NCBI RefSeq assembly: GCF_023509035.1 | Contig: NZ_CP075583.1 | Span: 1 to 64,000, forward strand | Length of the DNA: 64,000 bases | From: Janthinobacterium lividum | GTDB lineage: Bacteria; Pseudomonadota; Gammaproteobacteria; Burkholderiales; Burkholderiaceae_D | Reading direction: 5' to 3' | The notes under the pieces: model-generated | What the model was told of the DNA's origin: nothing | What the model saw: only the letters and a program-made list of their open reading frames with translations | Database searches by the model: none | Part shown: in pieces, positions 41,918-51,877 of the stretch | How the letters are laid out: every line of letters starts with the position of its first letter | How positions within the stretch are numbered: the stretch's first letter is position 1 | Made by a program: the position numbers and the translations under genes

Positions 41918-42897
41918 ACATGGCGGCAACCTGCGCGATGCCGCGCGCGAGTATGGCCGGCCTTTGGCAGACTGGATCGACCTGTCGACCGGCATCAATC
42001 CGCACTGGTATGCAGCGCCAGCACCCGATGCCAACGCATGGCACCGGCTGCCGGAAGCCGATCCCGTGCTGGCCGCTGCCGCCTGCGCGTATTACGACGC
42101 GCCAGCCATGCTGCCGGTTGCAGGCACGCAGGCTGCCATCCAGGCCCTGCCCCGGCTGCGCGCGCCCTCGCGCGTGGTGGTGGCCGCGCCATCGTATGCG
42201 GAACATGCGCACCACTGGGGCCAGCACGGCCACCAATTACGGCAAGTGCCATATGCGCAGCTGGCCGATGCCGTCGACCAGTGCGATGTGCTGGTCATCT
42301 GCAACCCGAACAACCCCACGGGCGAGCGCATCGCGCCGGAACTGCTGCTGGAATGGGCAGGCAAGCTGGCAGCGCGCGGCGGCTGGCTGGTAGTCGATGA
42401 AGCGTTTGGCGACACGGAAATGGAAGCCAGCCTAGGTGCGCATACGCATCGACCAGGCCTGATCGTGCTGCGCTCCATCGGCAAATTCTTTGGCCTCGCG
42501 GGATTGCGGCTGGGCTTTGTCGCCGCCCACCCCGCGCTGCTGGCTCGGCTGGCGGACATGCTGGGCCCGTGGACCGTCAGCGGCCCGGCACAGCAAGTGG
42601 CGCTGGCCGCCTTGAGCGATACGCACTGGCAGGAGGCGATGCGCGAGCGCCTGCGCGGCGAAGGCGCACGCCTGCGCCAGTTATTGGCCGCGCACGGCAT
42701 CGCCAGCAGCGGCACGGCGCTGTCTCCAATGGTGGCCGGAAGCGCGCGCCGCCGCCTTCTGGCAGCACATGGCAGTATCAGGCATCTGGGTACGCCTGTT
42801 CCGCCACGCAGCCCACGGCATCCGCCTCGGCCTGCCCCCCGACGAACCCGCCTGGCTGCGCCTGCAGCAGGCCCTCACCACATGGAAGCACACATGA
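41910..42897 (+). CDS. cobD: L-threonine-O-3-phosphate decarboxylase CobD (frameshifted near the 3' end)
   Basis: A PLP enzyme that makes aminopropanol phosphate for CbiB. The protein shows the family start EHGGNLRDAAREYG, DLSTGINPHWY, VICNPNNPTGE, VVDEAFGD and the PLP-lysine motif SIGKFFGLAGLRLGF. After about residue 272 the frame fails: near 42721-42727 one extra base is present. Skipping it continues FQWWPEARAAAFWQHMA... to a TGA at 42895-42897 that overlaps the next ATG, exactly like the other gene junctions of this operon. As read, the frame instead runs on into btuF and would give an artificial 628-residue fusion. A sequencing indel is the simplest reading. Confidence 0.88.
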
Positions 42898-43796
42898 ACC
42901 ACTTGAAAACCACACTGCTGCTGGCGGGATTGATCTCGCTGCAGGCGCATGCCGCCATCACCGTGCGCGATGACGACGGCAATACCGTCACAGTGGAAAA
43001 ACCGGCGCAGCGCATTCTCGCGCTGGCGCCGCATGTGACGGAGCTGCTGTTCGCGGCCGGTGGCGGCGACAGGATCGCCGGTGTCGTCAGCTATAGCGAC
43101 TACCCGGAAGCGGCAAAGAAGATCACGCAAGTGGGCGACAACCGCCAGTACGACATGGAGCGCATCATCGCCATGAAGCCGGACCTGATCGTCGTGTGGA
43201 TGCATGGCAGCGCCGAGCGCCAGATCGCCATGCTGCGCCAGCTGAAGGTGCCGATCTATCACAGCGAGCCGCGCAAGCTGGCCGATATCCCCGACAGCAT
43301 GGAGCGCCTGGGCCAGCTGATGGGCACGGAAAAAGTCGCCAAACCTGCCGCCGCCCAGCTGCGCGCCAAACTGGCCAGCTTGACGGCGCAATACGCGCAG
43401 CGTCCGCCCGTGCGCGTGTTTTACCAGGTGTGGGATAAACCCTTGTACACCTTGAGCGGCGCGAGCATCATCAGCGACTCCATGCGCCTGTGCGGCGGCC
43501 AGAACGTGTTTGCCGCGATGAAGGTCGTGGCGCCCGTCGTCACGCCAGAAGGTGTGCTGCAGGAAGACCCTGAAGTCATCTTCGGCACCAGCGAAAAAAG
43601 CGATCCGCGCAGCGAAGGCGGCCTGGCCATGTGGCGCGCCTTCCCGTCGATGACGGCCGTGCGCCGGAATAATCTGTTCCGCCTGAATGGAGACCTGCTG
43701 AACCGCGCCGGCCCACGCATGATCGAAGGCACGGCCGCCATGTGCGAACAGCTGGAAGCGGCCCGCCAGCGCCGCACCAGCAAGGCGGCTCAATGA
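42894..43796 (+). CDS. btuF: periplasmic cobalamin-binding protein BtuF
   Basis: Substrate-binding protein of the corrinoid importer, 300 residues, with a signal peptide (ending AHA-AI) and the two-lobe helical-backbone receptor fold: TVEKPAQRILALAPHVTELLFAAGGGDRIAGVVSYSDYP, seen in parts, then ..IIAMKPDLIVVW and a C-terminal NRAGPRMIEG. The ATG at 42894 overlaps the restored cobD stop. It is in frame with the cobD part only because of the frameshift. With BtuB, BtuC and BtuD it completes the uptake route. Confidence 0.92.
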   Translation: MNHLKTTLLLAGLISLQAHAAITVRDDDGNTVTVEKPAQRILALAPHVTELLFAAGGGDRIAGVVSYSDYPEAAKKITQVGDNRQYDMERIIAMKPDLIVVWMHGSAERQIAMLRQLKVPIYHSEPRKLADIPDSMERLGQLMGTEKVAKPAAAQLRAKLASLTAQYAQRPPVRVFYQVWDKPLYTLSGASIISDSMRLCGGQNVFAAMKVVAPVVTPEGVLQEDPEVIFGTSEKSDPRSEGGLAMWRAFPSMTAVRRNNLFRLNGDLLNRAGPRMIEGTAAMCEQLEAARQRRTSKAAQ

Positions 43797-44599
43797 GTCA
43801 CTACCAGCGCATCGCCTGTTTGTCGACGGAAGCCGTGGAGACACTGTACGCCCTGGACGCGCAAGACATCATCGCGGGCATCTCCGGCTTTACCGTGCGG
43901 CCACCCCGCGCGCGCGAGGAAAAAACCAAGATCAGCGGCTTTTCATCTTCCAGCCTGGAACGCATCCTGGCCGTCCAGCCCGACCTCGTGATCGGCTTTT
44001 GCGACATGCAAGCCGATATCTGCCGCGATCTGGTCAAGGCCGGCATCGAAGTGCACCAGTTCAACCAGCGCACGGTGGACGGCATCCTGCGCATGATCGC
44101 CGTGCTGGCCGCGCTGGTGCAGCGCGAGGAAGCGGGCAAAGTGCTGATCGCCAGCCTGCGCGCGGACATCGCCGCCGCGCGGGCCCGCGCCGCATCCTGG
44201 ACGCGCAAGCCCGTGATTTACTTTGAAGAGTGGAACGATCCCCTGATGAGCGGCATCGGCTGGGCGGCGGAATTGATCGAAATCGCCGGCGGCACGGATG
44301 CCTTCCCGGAATTGTCCGTGCATCCGGGCGCGAAAGAGCGCATCATCGCCGATCCACAGGAAGTGGCGCGGCGCGCGCCCGACATCATCATCGCCACCTG
44401 GTGCGGCAAGAAGTTCCAGCCGGCACAGCTGACGGCACGCCCGGGCTGGGATGCGATTCCTGCCGTGCGTAATGACATGCTGTTCGAAATCAAGTCGCCC
44501 GACATTCTTTCTCCCGGTCCGGCCGCCATCACGGAAGGCTTGCGCCAGCTCAGCGACATCATCGCACGGTGGCAACATCAGCAGGAGCGGCCGGCATGA
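43793..44599 (+). CDS. BtuF-like cobalamin-binding protein lacking a signal peptide
   Basis: A 268-residue protein of the same receptor family as BtuF ([72 protein letters not shown]). The start at 43793 overlaps the btuF stop by 4 bp. No signal peptide is visible: the chain begins [14 protein letters not shown]. So it may act in the cytoplasm, perhaps as a corrinoid carrier, or the protein is exported in another way. Such BtuF paralogues occur in cobalamin operons, but their role is unsettled. Its stop overlaps the cobQ start. Confidence 0.82.
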   Translation: MSHYQRIACLSTEAVETLYALDAQDIIAGISGFTVRPPRAREEKTKISGFSSSSLERILAVQPDLVIGFCDMQADICRDLVKAGIEVHQFNQRTVDGILRMIAVLAALVQREEAGKVLIASLRADIAAARARAASWTRKPVIYFEEWNDPLMSGIGWAAELIEIAGGTDAFPELSVHPGAKERIIADPQEVARRAPDIIIATWCGKKFQPAQLTARPGWDAIPAVRNDMLFEIKSPDILSPGPAAITEGLRQLSDIIARWQHQQERPA

Positions 44600-46050
44600 A
44601 CAGCCCCTTCCCCGCCCTGATGGTGCAGGGTACGACGTCGGACGCGGGCAAGAGCACCATCGTCGCGGCCCTGTGCCGCTTGTTGAAGCGCCGTGGCGTA
44701 ACGGTCGCGCCATTCAAGCCGCAAAACATGGCCTTGAATAGCGCGGTGACGAGCGACGGCGGCGAGATCGGCCGCGCGCAAGCCCTGCAGGCGCTGGCCT
44801 GCGGCATCGCGCCGCACACGGACATGAATCCGGTGCTGTTGAAGCCTTCGTCGAACACGGGTGCGCAAGTGATCATCCATGGCAAGGTGCGCGCCGAGAT
44901 GGATGCGCGCGACTACCAGCAATACAAGACCATCGCCATGGGCGCCGTGCTGGAGTCGTACACGCGACTGCGCCAGCAGTACGACGCCGTCGTCGTCGAA
45001 GGCGCGGGCAGCCCCGCCGAAGTCAACCTGCGCGCGCGCGACATCGCCAACATGGGCTTTGCCGAAGCCGTCGACTGCCCCGTGATCCTGGTGGCAGACA
45101 TCGACCGGGGTGGCGTCTTCGCGCACATCATCGGCACCCTGGCGTGCCTGTCCGACAGCGAGCGGGCGCGCATCATCGGCTTCGTCATCAACCGCTTCCG
45201 CGGCGACATCTCGCTGCTTCAACCCGGCATCGACTGGCTGGAACAGCAGACGGGTAAACCCGTGCTGGCCGTGCTGCCCTACCTGCAAGGCCTGTTCCTC
45301 GACGCGGAGGACGCCGTCGAAGCGATGCAGGCCGAACGCGGCGCCTTCAAGGTGGTGGTGCCGCAACTGCCGCGCATCAGCAACCACACGGATCTCGACG
45401 CGCTGCGCGCCCACCCCGATATCGACCTGCAATTCATCCAGCAGGGGCAGCCTATTCCTCCGGCCGACCTGGTGATCCTTCCCGGCAGCAAGAACACGCG
45501 CGGCGACCTGGCCTGGCTGCAGCAGCAGGGCTGGTCCGCCTATCTGGCGAAACACCTGCGCTATGGCGGCAAGGTGCTCGGCATTTGCGGCGGCTTCCAG
45601 ATGCTGGGGCAAAGCGTGTGCGATCCGCTGGGCGTGGAAGGCGCGGCGGGAGAGTCAAAGGCACTGGGCCTGCTGGACATGGTGACGGAGCTGACGAGCG
45701 ACAAGCGGCTGGAACAGGTGCGCGGCCGCTGCGCGTTTGCCGGCGCGGCCGATGCGCCCGTGGCAGGTTATGAAATCCACATGGGCGTCTCGCATGGCGC
45801 GGCGCTGGCGCAGCCGGCCTTTGTCATCGATGGCCGCCCGGAAGGGGCGGTATCGGGCGACGGACAAATCCTGGGCAGCTATTTGCACGGCATGTTCGAC
45901 GCGCCCGTCGCGTGTTCGGCGCTGCTGCGCTGGGCGGGGCTGGAATCGGGCCACACGGTGGACACCGCGACCCTGCGCGAGGCCAGCCTGGAGCGCATCG
46001 CCGATGCAGCCATACCGCTGCTGGCAGCGCTCGACGCACTCCCGCGCTAG
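44596..46050 (+). CDS. cobQ: cobyric acid synthase CobQ (CbiP)
   Basis: Amidates four side chains of adenosylcobyrinic a,c-diamide with glutamine and ATP. 484 residues. The N-terminal P-loop NTPase part has [42 protein letters not shown] and [12 protein letters not shown]. The C-terminal class I glutamine amidotransferase part has the nucleophile Cys in [10 protein letters not shown] and the His in [10 protein letters not shown]. The start at 44596 overlaps the previous stop (ATGA). It is the last gene of the operon and converges with the lipoprotein gene, with a 3-bp gap and no terminator in between. Confidence 0.96.
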   Translation: MNSPFPALMVQGTTSDAGKSTIVAALCRLLKRRGVTVAPFKPQNMALNSAVTSDGGEIGRAQALQALACGIAPHTDMNPVLLKPSSNTGAQVIIHGKVRAEMDARDYQQYKTIAMGAVLESYTRLRQQYDAVVVEGAGSPAEVNLRARDIANMGFAEAVDCPVILVADIDRGGVFAHIIGTLACLSDSERARIIGFVINRFRGDISLLQPGIDWLEQQTGKPVLAVLPYLQGLFLDAEDAVEAMQAERGAFKVVVPQLPRISNHTDLDALRAHPDIDLQFIQQGQPIPPADLVILPGSKNTRGDLAWLQQQGWSAYLAKHLRYGGKVLGICGGFQMLGQSVCDPLGVEGAAGESKALGLLDMVTELTSDKRLEQVRGRCAFAGAADAPVAGYEIHMGVSHGAALAQPAFVIDGRPEGAVSGDGQILGSYLHGMFDAPVACSALLRWAGLESGHTVDTATLREASLERIADAAIPLLAALDALPR

Positions 46051-46053
46051 GCG

Positions 46054-47211
46054 CTATTTTTTCAAACACGTCGTCAGGAAGGACCGGTCGGTCGAGAACT
46101 GCACCGCCATGCTCGACGAGACGGGCATGAACATCGAATAATCGGCCTGCACGTCGGCTGGATCCTTCAGTACGGCGATACCATCGAAATCAACGGCTTG
46201 GGCGCCGGTGCCAAGTTTGTTCAAGGTCACGTTTTCCGCGTGCACCTTGCCATTGCCGTTATTCGTGACAGTGGCCACATTAGCGGCGATATCGATCTTG
46301 CCCGTCGTGCCGCCCTGCGCCGCACAGGCATAGCTGCCATTGATTTCCGTGCCGATCTTCTGCTGTTTGGCGGCGACGATGGTGCCCACGCGCATGACGT
46401 TTTCCTGGTTGCGGCTGTAGCGGTCGATGAACAGCGCCAGCCCCCGGTCCCCGGCGTGCACGTGCACGATGCCGAAGTCCTGGCCACCCTGGCGGGCGAC
46501 GAGCAAGCCGTTCTTCGCATCCTTGACCAGGGTCAGGCTGGCGTTTTCCGCTGCCAGCTGCGGCGATACCGCAGAGCACACGCCTTGCGCATTGAACACG
46601 CCGCCATTGCACAGTTGGGCCGCTCCGTCGGCAGCGATCTTGAGACTGCCTTTCGGATTGAAACGGTCAGCGCCGTTCGATGCATTGCGCATGGCACCCA
46701 GAAAAATATAGCTGCCGGCCAGCTTGGCCACGTCATCCACCGCATAGCCGGTGCCGCTGACGGTCGAGACCATGTTGCCCAGTTTGATATTGCCGGACAG
46801 AAGACGCGTGCGCGCATCGACGGTGATGCTGAAATCCGTTGCCGTGTAGGTGGTGAGATTACCGACGGTGGAAGCGGTAAACTTACCGCTGCGGTCGCTC
46901 AAGCCGAACTGCGTCGACAGCACGCGGATGGCATAGGTTTTCTTCGCGCTGTCGAACGTGATGCGCCAGGTGTCTCCGATATCGGCGGCCACGTCATACA
47001 CGCTTTCATCGGCGCTGGCGCCAGCAATGACGTTCAGGCCAGCTTCCTTGGCCACGGCTTCCGATGCCACCGTCACGCTGTCGGCCGGAACGACGGGAGG
47101 CGTGACCACGACGGGCGGCGTGACGGGTGCTTCCGGCGTGCCGCCATCACTGCCGCCGCCGCATGCGGACAAGGCGGCGCCCAGGACAAGGAAGGTAAGT
47201 ACATTTTTCAT
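46054..47211 (-). CDS. hypothetical lipoprotein
   Basis: A 385-residue protein with a lipoprotein signal (LGAALSAC, Cys17 as the lipid anchor) followed by a Gly/Ser stretch and a Pro/Val-rich linker (TPPVVVTPPVVPAD) that would span away from the membrane. The rest is rich in Thr, Ala, Gly and Val with beta-strand character and contains a few Cys (for example in AAQLCNGGVFNAQGVC). I do not recognise the family. The start at 47211 is set by the signal; the open frame continues to 47259. A 22-bp palindrome lies 75 bp upstream, between this gene and the divergent exporter gene. Confidence 0.75.
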   Translation of the reverse strand: MKNVLTFLVLGAALSACGGGSDGGTPEAPVTPPVVVTPPVVPADSVTVASEAVAKEAGLNVIAGASADESVYDVAADIGDTWRITFDSAKKTYAIRVLSTQFGLSDRSGKFTASTVGNLTTYTATDFSITVDARTRLLSGNIKLGNMVSTVSGTGYAVDDVAKLAGSYIFLGAMRNASNGADRFNPKGSLKIAADGAAQLCNGGVFNAQGVCSAVSPQLAAENASLTLVKDAKNGLLVARQGGQDFGIVHVHAGDRGLALFIDRYSRNQENVMRVGTIVAAKQQKIGTEINGSYACAAQGGTTGKIDIAANVATVTNNGNGKVHAENVTLNKLGTGAQAVDFDGIAVLKDPADVQADYSMFMPVSSSMAVQFSTDRSFLTTCLKK

Positions 47212-47285
47212 GTGGTGTGACTTTCGGGAAAAGAGTAGGCCGGAGCTGCCAGAAAACACATGCTAGCCTTGCCCGCAATCTATTG

Positions 47286-47307
47286 CCATGGAACAAATGT
47301 TCCATGG
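47286..47307. promoter_or_regulatory. perfect 22-bp palindrome containing TGGAACA-AA-TGTTCCA
   Basis: Arms CCATGGAACA and TGTTCCATGG around a central AA, with no mismatch. The core equals the perfect form of the dyads found at 16507-16541. It lies in the 206-bp gap between the divergent lipoprotein and exporter genes. A look-alike sigma-54 element at 47267-47281 has the wrong spacing by one base. Confidence 0.65.
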
Positions 47308-47417
47308 ACTCTACCCCCGGCACGCTGCCAAAATGGACGGCGCGGGCGGCACGCCTGCGTCATTTATGTGACAATTCATCGTACTGTCGGCTCCGTTTCT
47401 CCTCCTCAGGCTCATCC

Positions 47418-48890
47418 ATGACCAGTTCCCCGATTAAAAGCTACCTTCCCTGGGTGGTCGCCACCGCCCTGTTCATGGAGCAACTCGACTCCACCATCGT
47501 CAACACCGCCATTCCCGCCATGGCAGCCAGCCTCAACGTGACGCCACTGAGCCTCAAGGCCGTCGTCACCAGCTATATCCTGAGCCTGGCCGTGTGCATT
47601 CCCATCAGCGGCTGGATGGCCGACCGCTTCGGCACGCGGCGCGTGTTTTCCGCCGCCGTCGCCATCTTTACCATCGCCTCCATCCTGTGCGGCCTGTCCG
47701 TGAATGCGCCCATGCTGGTAGCCGCGCGCCTGTTGCAAGGGGTGGGCGCGGCCATGATGATGCCGGTGGGCAGGCTTACGATCATCCGCACCTTTCCCAA
47801 ATCGCAATTGCTGGCGGCGATGAACTTCGTCATCATCCCCGCCCTGATCGGCCCCCTGCTGGGGCCCACGGTGGGCGGACTGATCGTGCACTGGCTGTCG
47901 TGGCGCGAGATTTTCTTCGTCAACGTGCCTGTCGGCCTGGTGGCGCTGTACCTGGCGCACCGCTACATGCCCGATTATTACGGCGACAAGCCCCGTCCGC
48001 TGGACCTGATCGGCCTGGTGCTGTTCGGCACGGGCATCGCGCTGCTGTCATGGCTGCTGGAAATCTTCGGCGAACACCGCATCGATGGCACCTCGTTTGC
48101 CGTGCTACTGCTCATTTCCATCAGCCTGCTGGCCGCGTATGTCTGGCATTCGAGCGAAGTGCTGCACCCGCTGCTGCGCCTGACCCTGTTCAAGATCCGC
48201 ACCTTCCGCGTTTCCGTGGTGGGCGGTTTCGTCACGCGCCTGGGCGTGGGCGGCCTGCCCTTCCTGTTGCCGCTGCTATACCAGCTGGGCCTGGGCTTGC
48301 CTGCCTGGCAGTCCGGCTTGCTGATGATGCCATCGGCCGCGGCCGCCATGGGCATGAAATTCATTTCCGCCCGCGTGCTGGCCCGCTTCGGCTACCGCCA
48401 GGTGCTGATCGTCAACACCGTGCTGATCGGCATCACCATCGCCATGTTTTCGCAGGTGGGCGTGGGCACGCCGCTGTACGTCATCGTCGCCATCAGCCTG
48501 TGCATGGGCTTTTTCAATTCGCTGCAGTTTTCCAGCATGAACACCATCGCGTATGCCGACGTCGACAAGGCCGACTCCAGCATGGCCAGCACCATCGCCA
48601 GCTCGATGCAGCAACTGTCGATGAGCTTTGGCCTCGCCTTCGGTTCGCTGATCACGGGCTGGTACCTGGGCGACATGCCGCAGTCGGACCGCGCCATGCT
48701 CAGCACGGCCCTGCACCACGCCTTCCTGACCCTGGCCGTCCTGACGGTCCTGTCTTCGCTGACCTTCTGGACCTTGCGCCGCGACGATGGTGAAAGCATC
48801 AGCAAGGGCACGGACAGCGACGAGGAAGATGCGGCCGACGTGAAGGCCCAGGCCCTTGTGCAAACGGAAGTGCAAACCACAAAAAGCTGA
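47418..48890 (+). CDS. MFS multidrug exporter, DHA2 (EmrB/QacA) type
   Basis: Inner-membrane drug/H+ antiporter with about 14 predicted hydrophobic helices, 490 residues. The start at 47418 gives WVVATALFMEQLDSTIVNTAIPAMAASL, typical of DHA2 motif D1. Motif A appears as GWMADRFGTRRVF and motif C as ALIGPLLGPTVGG. The C-terminal tail after about residue 455 is charged and cytoplasmic. No membrane-fusion protein gene lies beside it, so it does not look like an EmrAB pair. The substrate is unknown. Regulation may involve the palindrome 110 bp upstream. Confidence 0.88.
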   Translation: MTSSPIKSYLPWVVATALFMEQLDSTIVNTAIPAMAASLNVTPLSLKAVVTSYILSLAVCIPISGWMADRFGTRRVFSAAVAIFTIASILCGLSVNAPMLVAARLLQGVGAAMMMPVGRLTIIRTFPKSQLLAAMNFVIIPALIGPLLGPTVGGLIVHWLSWREIFFVNVPVGLVALYLAHRYMPDYYGDKPRPLDLIGLVLFGTGIALLSWLLEIFGEHRIDGTSFAVLLLISISLLAAYVWHSSEVLHPLLRLTLFKIRTFRVSVVGGFVTRLGVGGLPFLLPLLYQLGLGLPAWQSGLLMMPSAAAAMGMKFISARVLARFGYRQVLIVNTVLIGITIAMFSQVGVGTPLYVIVAISLCMGFFNSLQFSSMNTIAYADVDKADSSMASTIASSMQQLSMSFGLAFGSLITGWYLGDMPQSDRAMLSTALHHAFLTLAVLTVLSSLTFWTLRRDDGESISKGTDSDEEDAADVKAQALVQTEVQTTKS

Positions 48891-48963
48891 GCCACATCAA
48901 GCTTGCCGCCAGCGCCGCTGGTGCTTTTGCCTGACGCTGCTACCGTGACGGCAGGAGGTGCAC

Positions 48964-50160
48964 ATGGCGGCCGAACGGGGCTTTGCGTGGAAGGGAACGG
49001 ACCACCATGGCAAGGCGGTCGAGGGCGTCTTGCGCGCTGCCGACGCCAGCGCTGCCAAGGCCGCGCTAAGACGCCAGGGCATCCTGGCCACCCGGGTGAA
49101 AGCTGCGCACACCGCACCCGGCAAGGCCATCACGCGCAAGGATATCGCGCTGTTTACGCGCCAGCTGTCGACCATGATGGCGGCCGGCGTGCCGCTGCTG
49201 CACGCCTTCGATATCGCAGGCAAGGGCCACGCCAAACCCGCGATCACCGAGCTGATGCGCGACTTGCGCCATGACATCGAAGCGGGCAGCAGCCTGCAGC
49301 AGGCATTCCGCCAGTTCCCGCTGCTGTTTGACGAGCTGTATTGCAATCTGCTGGCGGCAGGCGAACAGGCCGGCATCGTGCAGGACTTGCTGGCGCGCCT
49401 GGCCACGCACCAGGAAAAGGCCATTGCCCTACGGCGCAAGGTACGCGGCGCGCTGATGTATCCATTGACCATCGTGCTCGTCGCCATCGTCGTCACGACC
49501 ATCATCATGACCGTGGTCGTGCCCGCCTTCCGCCAGGTCTTCGACAGCTTCGGCGCGCCCTTGCCGCTACCCACCCAGGTCGTCATGGGCTTGTCCGCCT
49601 TTGTCGTCCGCTATTGGCTGGCCGTGCTGGCGGCGCTGCTGCTGGCCGGCCTGCTGGCGCACCTGGCCTGGCGCCGCTGGCCTGCCTGGCGGCGCAACAC
49701 GCAACTGCGGGCATTGCGCCTGCCCGTGTTCGGCGCGCTCCTGCGCAAGGCGGCGATTGCCCGCTGGACGCGCACCCTGGCCGCCATGTTCGCCGCCGGC
49801 GTGCCGCTGCTCGACTCGCTCGGCCTGGTGGGCGCCGCCTCCGGCCACGCGCTGTACCAGGAAGCGACGACGCGTATCGAACGCGAAATCCGCGCCGGCG
49901 GCAGCCTGGCCCTGGCCATGGAGCACAGCGGCGTATTTCCCCCGCTGCTGACGCAACTGGCCCTGATCGGCGAGGAATCGGGCGCACTCGACGCCATGCT
50001 GTCGCGCGCGGCCGACATCATCGAGGCGGACATCGACGCCACCGTGGCCACCCTTTCCACGCTGCTGGAACCGGCGCTGATGGTGGTGCTGGGCGTGCTC
50101 GTCGGCTCCCTCGTGATCGCCTTGTATTTACCGATTTTCAAGCTGGGTGCCGTGATTTGA
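48964..50160 (+). CDS. pilC: type IV pilus inner-membrane platform protein PilC
   Basis: PilC/GspF-family platform protein, 398 residues. Two repeated cytoplasmic domains each start with a Phe/Thr-rich piece (DIALFTRQLSTMMAAGVPLLHAFDI; IARWTRTLAAMFAAGVPLLDSLGLVG), and three hydrophobic helices lie around residues 170-195, 220-240 and 365-390. The start at 48964 is chosen because GGAGG lies 6 nt upstream; a GTG two codons earlier is also open. It lies 73 bp after the exporter gene and 106 bp before pilD. The assembly ATPase gene pilB, often just upstream of pilC, is not in this window. Confidence 0.93.
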   Translation: MAAERGFAWKGTDHHGKAVEGVLRAADASAAKAALRRQGILATRVKAAHTAPGKAITRKDIALFTRQLSTMMAAGVPLLHAFDIAGKGHAKPAITELMRDLRHDIEAGSSLQQAFRQFPLLFDELYCNLLAAGEQAGIVQDLLARLATHQEKAIALRRKVRGALMYPLTIVLVAIVVTTIIMTVVVPAFRQVFDSFGAPLPLPTQVVMGLSAFVVRYWLAVLAALLLAGLLAHLAWRRWPAWRRNTQLRALRLPVFGALLRKAAIARWTRTLAAMFAAGVPLLDSLGLVGAASGHALYQEATTRIEREIRAGGSLALAMEHSGVFPPLLTQLALIGEESGALDAMLSRAADIIEADIDATVATLSTLLEPALMVVLGVLVGSLVIALYLPIFKLGAVI

Positions 50161-50266
50161 CTGCCTACCCTGCGCAAAAGATCCCCATGTACTGGCAGAT
50201 GTTTTACACTGCGGCAGTGCCAGGCAATGTTGCGCGGCAACGATCTTCACCTCAGACAAATCCACC

Positions 50267-51136
50267 ATGCTGCAAGATACCCTGCTGTTCGCCGCGCCCG
50301 GCAATCTGCCCGTCGCCCTCGTCGCCGCCCTGTTCGGCCTCATCGTCGGCAGCTTCCTCAACGTGGTGATCCACCGCGTGCCAAAAATGATGCAGCGCGA
50401 ATCCGATAATTACGTGGCGGAAGAAAGCGGCTTGCCCTTGCCGCACACGGACCGCTACAACCTGATGCTGCCGCATTCGAACTGCACCGCTTGCGGCCAC
50501 CGCATCACCGCCATGGAAAACATCCCCGTTCTCAGCTACCTGCTACTGCGCGGCAAGTGCAGCGCCTGCCAAGCGCCCATCTCCGTGCGCTATCCGCTGG
50601 TGGAACTGCTGACGGGCGCGCTGTCGGCCCTCTTGATCTGGCACTTCGGCAGCGGCTGGACGGGCCTGGCCACGCTCGTGTTTGCCTGGCTGCTGATCGC
50701 CATGACCTTCATCGATGCCGATACGCAAATGCTGCCGGACGACCTCACCTTCCCCCTGCTGTGGGCGGGCTTGTTGATCAACATCAACGGCACCTTCGTG
50801 CCGCTGCAGGACGCCGTCATCGGCGCGGCCGCCGGCTACCTGGCTTTGTGGGCCGTGTACTGGGCCTTCAAGCTGGCGACAGGCAAGGAGGGAATGGGCT
50901 ATGGTGACTTCAAATTGCTGGCGGCGCTCGGTGCGTGGCTGGGCTGGACCATGTTGCCGACGATCATATTATTGTCGTCTCTGGTCGCCGCCGTGGTCGG
51001 CATCGGCCTGATCGTCTTCGCCAAGCGTGGGCGCGAAAAACCGATTCCATTTGGCCCCTACCTGGCGGCGGCGGGCCTGATCGCCCTGCTGTACGGCACG
51101 CCTCTGTCGCGCCTCACGCTTGACCTGGTCGGCTGA
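50267..51136 (+). CDS. pilD: type IV prepilin peptidase PilD
   Basis: Membrane aspartyl protease that cuts and N-methylates prepilins and pseudopilins. 289 residues. The cytoplasmic zinc-site cysteines are C73, C76, C98 and C101 (CTACGHRI...GKCSACQ). The protease Asp residues lie in [13 protein letters not shown] and in the GxGD-like motif [10 protein letters not shown]. About eight hydrophobic helices are visible. It follows pilC and precedes coaE, the normal order in beta-proteobacteria. Confidence 0.95.
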   Translation: MLQDTLLFAAPGNLPVALVAALFGLIVGSFLNVVIHRVPKMMQRESDNYVAEESGLPLPHTDRYNLMLPHSNCTACGHRITAMENIPVLSYLLLRGKCSACQAPISVRYPLVELLTGALSALLIWHFGSGWTGLATLVFAWLLIAMTFIDADTQMLPDDLTFPLLWAGLLININGTFVPLQDAVIGAAAGYLALWAVYWAFKLATGKEGMGYGDFKLLAALGAWLGWTMLPTIILLSSLVAAVVGIGLIVFAKRGREKPIPFGPYLAAAGLIALLYGTPLSRLTLDLVG

Positions 51137-51155
51137 CCGGCGCAACACTGCCCCT

Positions 51156-51815
51156 ATGGATAAATACATGCAACAACAAAACGTCCCTTATTTCAGCGTG
51201 GGCCTCACCGGCGGCATCGGTTGCGGCAAGAGCACCGTGGCCGACCTGTTCGCCGCACGCGGCGCCTCCATCGTCGACACCGACCAGATCGCCCACAGCC
51301 TGACGGCGCCCAATGGCGCGGCCATGCCAGCCCTGGTGGCGGAATTTGGGCCCGACTACGCCGATGCACGCGGCGCCCTCGACCGCACAAAAATGCGCAA
51401 GCTCGTGTTTTCCGATGCCGCCGCCAAGGCGAGACTGGAAGCCATCCTGCACCCGCGCATCCGCCAGGCCACCCTGGCGGCGGCCGCCGAAGCGACAGGT
51501 AGCTACGTGATCTTTGCCGTGCCCCTGCTGGTCGAGTCCGGCGGATGGGTAGAGCGGGTCAACAGAGTGCTGGTCATCGATTGCCTGGAAAGCCTGCAAG
51601 TGTCGCGCGTGATGGCGCGCAATGGCTTATCGGAAGAACAAGTCAAAGCCATCATGGCCACGCAGGCCACGCGGGCCATGCGCCTGGCGGCGGCGGACGA
51701 TGTGATCGACAACAATGGCGATTTGGCCGCCCTGGCGCCGCAGATTGCCAAGTTGCACGATTTATATCTGGCATTTTCAAAAAGAATGGCAGGAATCGGG
51801 CCGCAACGTTTGTAA
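51156..51815 (+). CDS. coaE: dephospho-CoA kinase CoaE
   Basis: Last enzyme of CoA synthesis, adding phosphate to the 3'-OH of dephospho-CoA. 219 residues from the ATG at 51156; a second ATG at 51168 ([12 protein letters not shown]) is equally plausible. Motifs are P-loop [28 protein letters not shown] and [12 protein letters not shown]. It lies in the conserved order pilD-coaE-zapD-yacG. Confidence 0.95.
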   Translation: MDKYMQQQNVPYFSVGLTGGIGCGKSTVADLFAARGASIVDTDQIAHSLTAPNGAAMPALVAEFGPDYADARGALDRTKMRKLVFSDAAAKARLEAILHPRIRQATLAAAAEATGSYVIFAVPLLVESGGWVERVNRVLVIDCLESLQVSRVMARNGLSEEQVKAIMATQATRAMRLAAADDVIDNNGDLAALAPQIAKLHDLYLAFSKRMAGIGPQRL

Positions 51816-51877
51816 TTTGTCGACGCTTGGTTCAAAATCACGGGATTGTTTGCAGGTCCTTACTTAAGGGAATTATT

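Noticed and set aside
41910-43796. A CobD-BtuF fusion protein
   Set aside because: The joined frame arises only from the one-base shift at 42721-42727. The other frame gives a proper CobD end and an ATGA overlap with btuF, which has its own signal peptide.
47267-47281. A sigma-54-like element upstream of the lipoprotein gene
   Set aside because: The distance between the GC and GG pairs is one base short, and sigma-54 promoters do not tolerate that.
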